7,757 bases of DNA from Methylobacterium sp. (GTDB taxonomy: Bacteria; Pseudomonadota; Alphaproteobacteria; Rhizobiales; Beijerinckiaceae), in NCBI GenBank assembly GCA_020252865.1, contig JADCCH010000153.1, positions 1-7,757 on the forward strand, given 5' to 3'. The notes under the pieces are model-generated. The model was not told the origin of the DNA. It did not search any database and saw only the letters and a list, made by a program, of their open reading frames with translations. This document shows, one piece after another, positions 6,611-7,757 of the stretch. Position 1 is the stretch's first letter. Each line of letters opens with the position of its first letter. Both the position numbers and the translations under genes were made by a program.

Positions 6611-7393
6611 TCAGCGCCCTGTCCAGTGCGGCGGACGCTTCTCGATGAAGGCGGCAAAACCTTCCTTTGAATCCTGCGTCCGCGCCAGCGTGGCGAGCAT
6701 GAACTGCGCGTATTCCAGCGCGTGATCGGCGGGCATTTCACGGATCCGAGCCAGCGCCTGCTTGCCGAGCCGGATTCCGGTCGGCGATTTTCCGACCACC
6801 CGATCAATCAACCAATCGAGCTTTGCATCAAGCTCCGCCGCCGGCACTGCATAATTGACGATGGGCCGGGCCATCTCGTCCCCCGCCCGGATCAACTCGC
6901 CGGTCAGGCACAATTCCATCATCAGCCGATGCGGCATGACCCGGATGAGATAAGGCAGGATCATCATTGGAAAGAGGCCGACACGAACCTCGGTCGTGCC
7001 CAGCATCGCCGCCTCATCCGCCACGACGAGATCGCAGGCGCAAACGAGCCCGAGCCCTCCGCCCAGCGCATGACCGTTCACGCGCGCCACCAGCGGCAGG
7101 CGGCAGCCATCCATCCGGCGCAGCAGCCGCGCGACATAATGGCGCGGATCGGCGACATCGAGCGTGAAGGGCGAACCATCAGCAGCAGGCTGGAGATCTC
7201 CACCGGCACAGAAGGCCCTGGTTCCGGCACCAGTGAGAATGACGGCGCGAATCTCCGTATCCGCCTCGGCCCGGTCGAGCGCCGAGATCAGGCCGGTCGC
7301 CACGCTTTCATTCAGCGCATTCCTCCGTTCCTCGCGATGGATCGTGACTTCCAGCGCCGCCCCGCGTCTTTGCGTTCGCACATCGTCTGTCAC
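6611..7393 (-). CDS. Enoyl-CoA hydratase/isomerase (crotonase) family, likely a methylglutaconyl-/isohexenylglutaconyl-CoA-type hydratase
   Basis: A 260-residue crotonase-fold protein with a GTG start. The first oxyanion-hole segment is AFCAGGDL (60-67) and the second is GHALGGGLGL (107-116). Glu135 in TTEVRVGLFP (133-142) matches catalytic Glu164 of rat crotonase, while Gly115 occupies the position of Glu144. From memory, a GGG-x-GL pattern with that Glu absent also occurs in bacterial LiuC/AtuE-type hydratases, which hydrate the product of the carboxylase encoded downstream. EKRPPHWTGR at the C-terminus (251-260) is the familiar family ending (EKRxPxFxG). It is the first gene of the operon. 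The start was chosen because GGAGG lies 5 nt upstream of GTG; a TTG 21 nt further upstream has no such site. The family is secure, and the substrate is inferred from neighbours. Confidence 0.92.
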   Translation of the reverse strand: MTDDVRTQRRGAALEVTIHREERRNALNESVATGLISALDRAEADTEIRAVILTGAGTRAFCAGGDLQPAADGSPFTLDVADPRHYVARLLRRMDGCRLPLVARVNGHALGGGLGLVCACDLVVADEAAMLGTTEVRVGLFPMMILPYLIRVMPHRLMMELCLTGELIRAGDEMARPIVNYAVPAAELDAKLDWLIDRVVGKSPTGIRLGKQALARIREMPADHALEYAQFMLATLARTQDSKEGFAAFIEKRPPHWTGR

Positions 7394-7397
7394 GGTT

Positions 7398-7403
7398 TCC
7401 TCC
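7398..7403 (-). promoter_or_regulatory. Shine-Dalgarno GGAGGA fixing the GTG start of the hydratase
   Basis: On the minus strand GGAGG (7399-7403) is 5 nt before the GTG at 7391-7393. This is the strongest ribosome site in the operon and argues against the longer TTG-initiated version. Confidence 0.8.
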
Positions 7404-7411
7404 AGAATCCA

Positions 7412-7437
7412 CAAATAAATGGATCCGCAAATAAATG
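7412..7437. repeat. Two direct copies of CAAATAAATG
   Basis: CAAATAAATG occurs at 7412-7421 and again at 7428-7437, identical over 10 bases with starts 16 nt apart, in the AT-rich leader of the minus-strand operon. The second copy overlaps the possible -10 region and the 13-bp palindrome. It could be a regulator half-site pair or a product of local duplication; the sequence alone does not decide. Confidence 0.6.
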
Positions 7438-7460
7438 AATTTCATTCAGAAGGCTGTCAA
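7430..7460 (-). promoter_or_regulatory. Candidate promoter of the minus-strand operon
   Basis: Reading the minus strand, a perfect TTGACA lies at 7455-7460. The -10 is weak: the best choices are ATTTAT (7431-7436, spacer 18) or TTTATT (7430-7435, spacer 19). The position, about 40-65 nt ahead of the hydratase start, is right for the operon. A poor -10 fits a promoter that needs an activator or is otherwise regulated. Confidence 0.45.
7434..7446. promoter_or_regulatory. Perfect 13-bp palindrome, candidate operator
   Basis: AATGAA-T-TTCATT is a perfect inverted repeat around a central base. It sits between the minus-strand -35 box and the operon start, overlapping the presumed spacer and -10, where a repressor would block transcription. 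I recall that the Pseudomonas repressor AtuR binds 13-bp inverted repeats ahead of atuA; I cannot say that this sequence is the same. No regulator gene is in the window. Confidence 0.5.
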
Positions 7461-7500
7461 CAAGATCCTCTGCTGCGCCGCAACGAGCTGAGTTTCCCCA

Positions 7501-7546
7501 ATTCTGGCCAATATTTGCGCAGGATTTTGCATTGACAGGCCAGAAT
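7501..7546. promoter_or_regulatory. Inverted repeat with perfect 9-bp arms beside the plus-strand promoter
   Basis: ATTCTGGCC (7501-7509) and GGCCAGAAT (7538-7546) are exact reverse complements separated by 28 nt. The right arm begins immediately after the TTGACA box. It also forms part of a shorter inverted repeat, GCCA-GAA-TGGC (7539-7549). The arrangement fits two operator half-sites flanking the -35 box rather than a terminator, because the loop is long and no T-run follows. Confidence 0.5.
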
Positions 7547-7560
7547 GGCTTTGATGATAT
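7532..7560 (+). promoter_or_regulatory. Candidate promoter of the acyl-CoA dehydrogenase gene
   Basis: A consensus -35 TTGACA (7532-7537) is followed after 17 nt by TGATAT (7555-7560), a partial match to the -10 box. This would give a leader of roughly 45 nt before the ATG at 7614. The divergent arrangement with the minus-strand promoter, about 70 nt away between the -35 boxes, suggests shared control. Confidence 0.55.
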
Positions 7561-7600
7561 GAATTCAATAACAGGTTCGGATCGAAGCTGGGCCTAACTC

Positions 7601-7605
7601 GAGGA
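7601..7605 (+). promoter_or_regulatory. Shine-Dalgarno GAGGA of the acyl-CoA dehydrogenase gene
   Basis: GAGGA ends 8 nt before the ATG at 7614-7616, a normal spacing, and supports this ATG as the start. Confidence 0.7.
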
Positions 7606-7613
7606 ACACGACC

Positions 7614-7757
7614 ATGGACGCGAGGCTCGGTCACAACGGGCATGCTTTCGATTTGGATATGGACCAACGTGCCACGCTGGATCTGGCTGATGACTTCGCT
7701 CACCGGGAACTCTACGGCCTCGCGCCGAAAATGGACAATGAGGAATATTGGCCGGCC
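7614..7757 (+). CDS. Acyl-CoA dehydrogenase, N-terminal fragment (gene continues past the right edge)
   Basis: Forty-eight codons are visible, starting MDARLGHNGHAFDLDMDQRA and ending KMDNEEYWPA. The pattern FDLDMDQRATLDLADDFAHREL (residues 12-33, motif positions only) followed by LAPKMDNEEYWP resembles the first helices of flavin acyl-CoA dehydrogenases, where a phrase like FA-x-x-EL-x-PLA-x-x-x-D-x-x-x-x-FP is usual. The catalytic Glu and FAD-binding regions lie outside the window. Divergent from a carboxylase/hydratase operon, it would fit an isovaleryl- or citronellyl-CoA dehydrogenase supplying the 2-enoyl-CoA that the carboxylase uses; this is inferred from context, not residues. The family call rests on a short stretch, but the ribosome site and promoter support a real gene. 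Confidence 0.75.
   Translation, partial: MDARLGHNGHAFDLDMDQRATLDLADDFAHRELYGLAPKMDNEEYWPA

Noticed and set aside
4882..6648. 588-codon plus-strand open frame opposite the AtuA gene
   Set aside because: Same reason: the minus strand has unmistakable AtuA motifs, and the plus frame resembles no family.
6607..6807. N-terminal extension of the AtuA protein by 67 residues
   Set aside because: The extension lies wholly over the hydratase coding region, and the family N-terminus (IRIGCGAGF) starts just after the ATG at 6604-6606.
7394..7414. TTG start giving the hydratase 7 more residues
   Set aside because: The GTG at 7391-7393 has GGAGG at 5 nt; the extension would encode the ribosome site itself.
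7446..7703. 85-codon minus-strand frame across the intergenic region
   Set aside because: It covers both promoters and the antisense of the acyl-CoA dehydrogenase start, and has no recognisable sequence.
7506..7753. Ten-base inverted match GGCCAATATT (7506-7515) with AATATTGGCC (7744-7753)
   Set aside because: The right copy is inside coding sequence (EEYWPA) about 240 nt away; chance is sufficient explanation.
1..7757. Mobile elements, CRISPR arrays, tRNA/rRNA genes, terminators
   Set aside because: I looked for terminal repeats, regularly spaced repeats, tRNA-like cloverleaf sequence and hairpins followed by T-runs, and saw none that I could support; the operon continues past the left edge, so no terminator is expected here.

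Overview
The window is GC-rich, tightly packed bacterial DNA. It looks most like an alphaproteobacterium, a guess from codon use and protein style only, since no rRNA or other taxonomic marker is present. It holds one minus-strand catabolic operon (7393 down to position 1, continuing off the left edge), a divergent control region (7394-7613), and the first 48 codons of a plus-strand acyl-CoA dehydrogenase gene (7614 to the right edge).

The operon, in transcription order, is: enoyl-CoA hydratase (7393-6611), AtuA-family protein (6606-4756), biotin carboxylase (4759-3275), a small biotinyl/BT-domain protein (3270-2782), acyl-CoA carboxyltransferase beta subunit (2785-1172), DsbA-like 2-hydroxychromene-2-carboxylate isomerase family protein (1191-583), a 26-codon ORF that looks like the front end of a thiolase (580-500), and a nitronate monooxygenase family protein (503 to the edge). 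Junctions are 4-nt gaps, 4-nt ATGA overlaps (4756-4759, 2782-2785, 500-503), a 2-nt gap or a 20-nt overlap, so the genes are probably co-transcribed and translationally coupled.

The gene set matches the core of the acyclic terpene (Atu) and leucine/isovalerate (Liu) pathways. An acyl-CoA dehydrogenase makes a 3-methyl-2-enoyl-CoA, a biotin-dependent carboxylase adds CO2 at the gamma methyl carbon, and a hydratase hydrates the glutaconyl-type product. Two things favour the Atu side, with a substrate larger than methylcrotonyl-CoA. An AtuA homologue is present, and the carboxyltransferase has Gly165 where methylcrotonyl-CoA carboxylases carry the Phe of their HFGRIF motif, a Phe-to-Gly change that I believe is the one reported for geranyl-CoA carboxylase. 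The true substrate cannot be read from this window.

The main oddities are: (1) the carboxylase alpha chain is split in two inside its BT domain, at a TGA that follows a Shine-Dalgarno-like sequence, and removing one base would restore a full-length fused alpha chain; (2) the thiolase-like relic sits just ahead of, and overlaps, the nitronate monooxygenase; (3) the divergent intergenic region has a consensus TTGACA on each strand, each next to a perfect inverted repeat, which suggests regulated divergent transcription.
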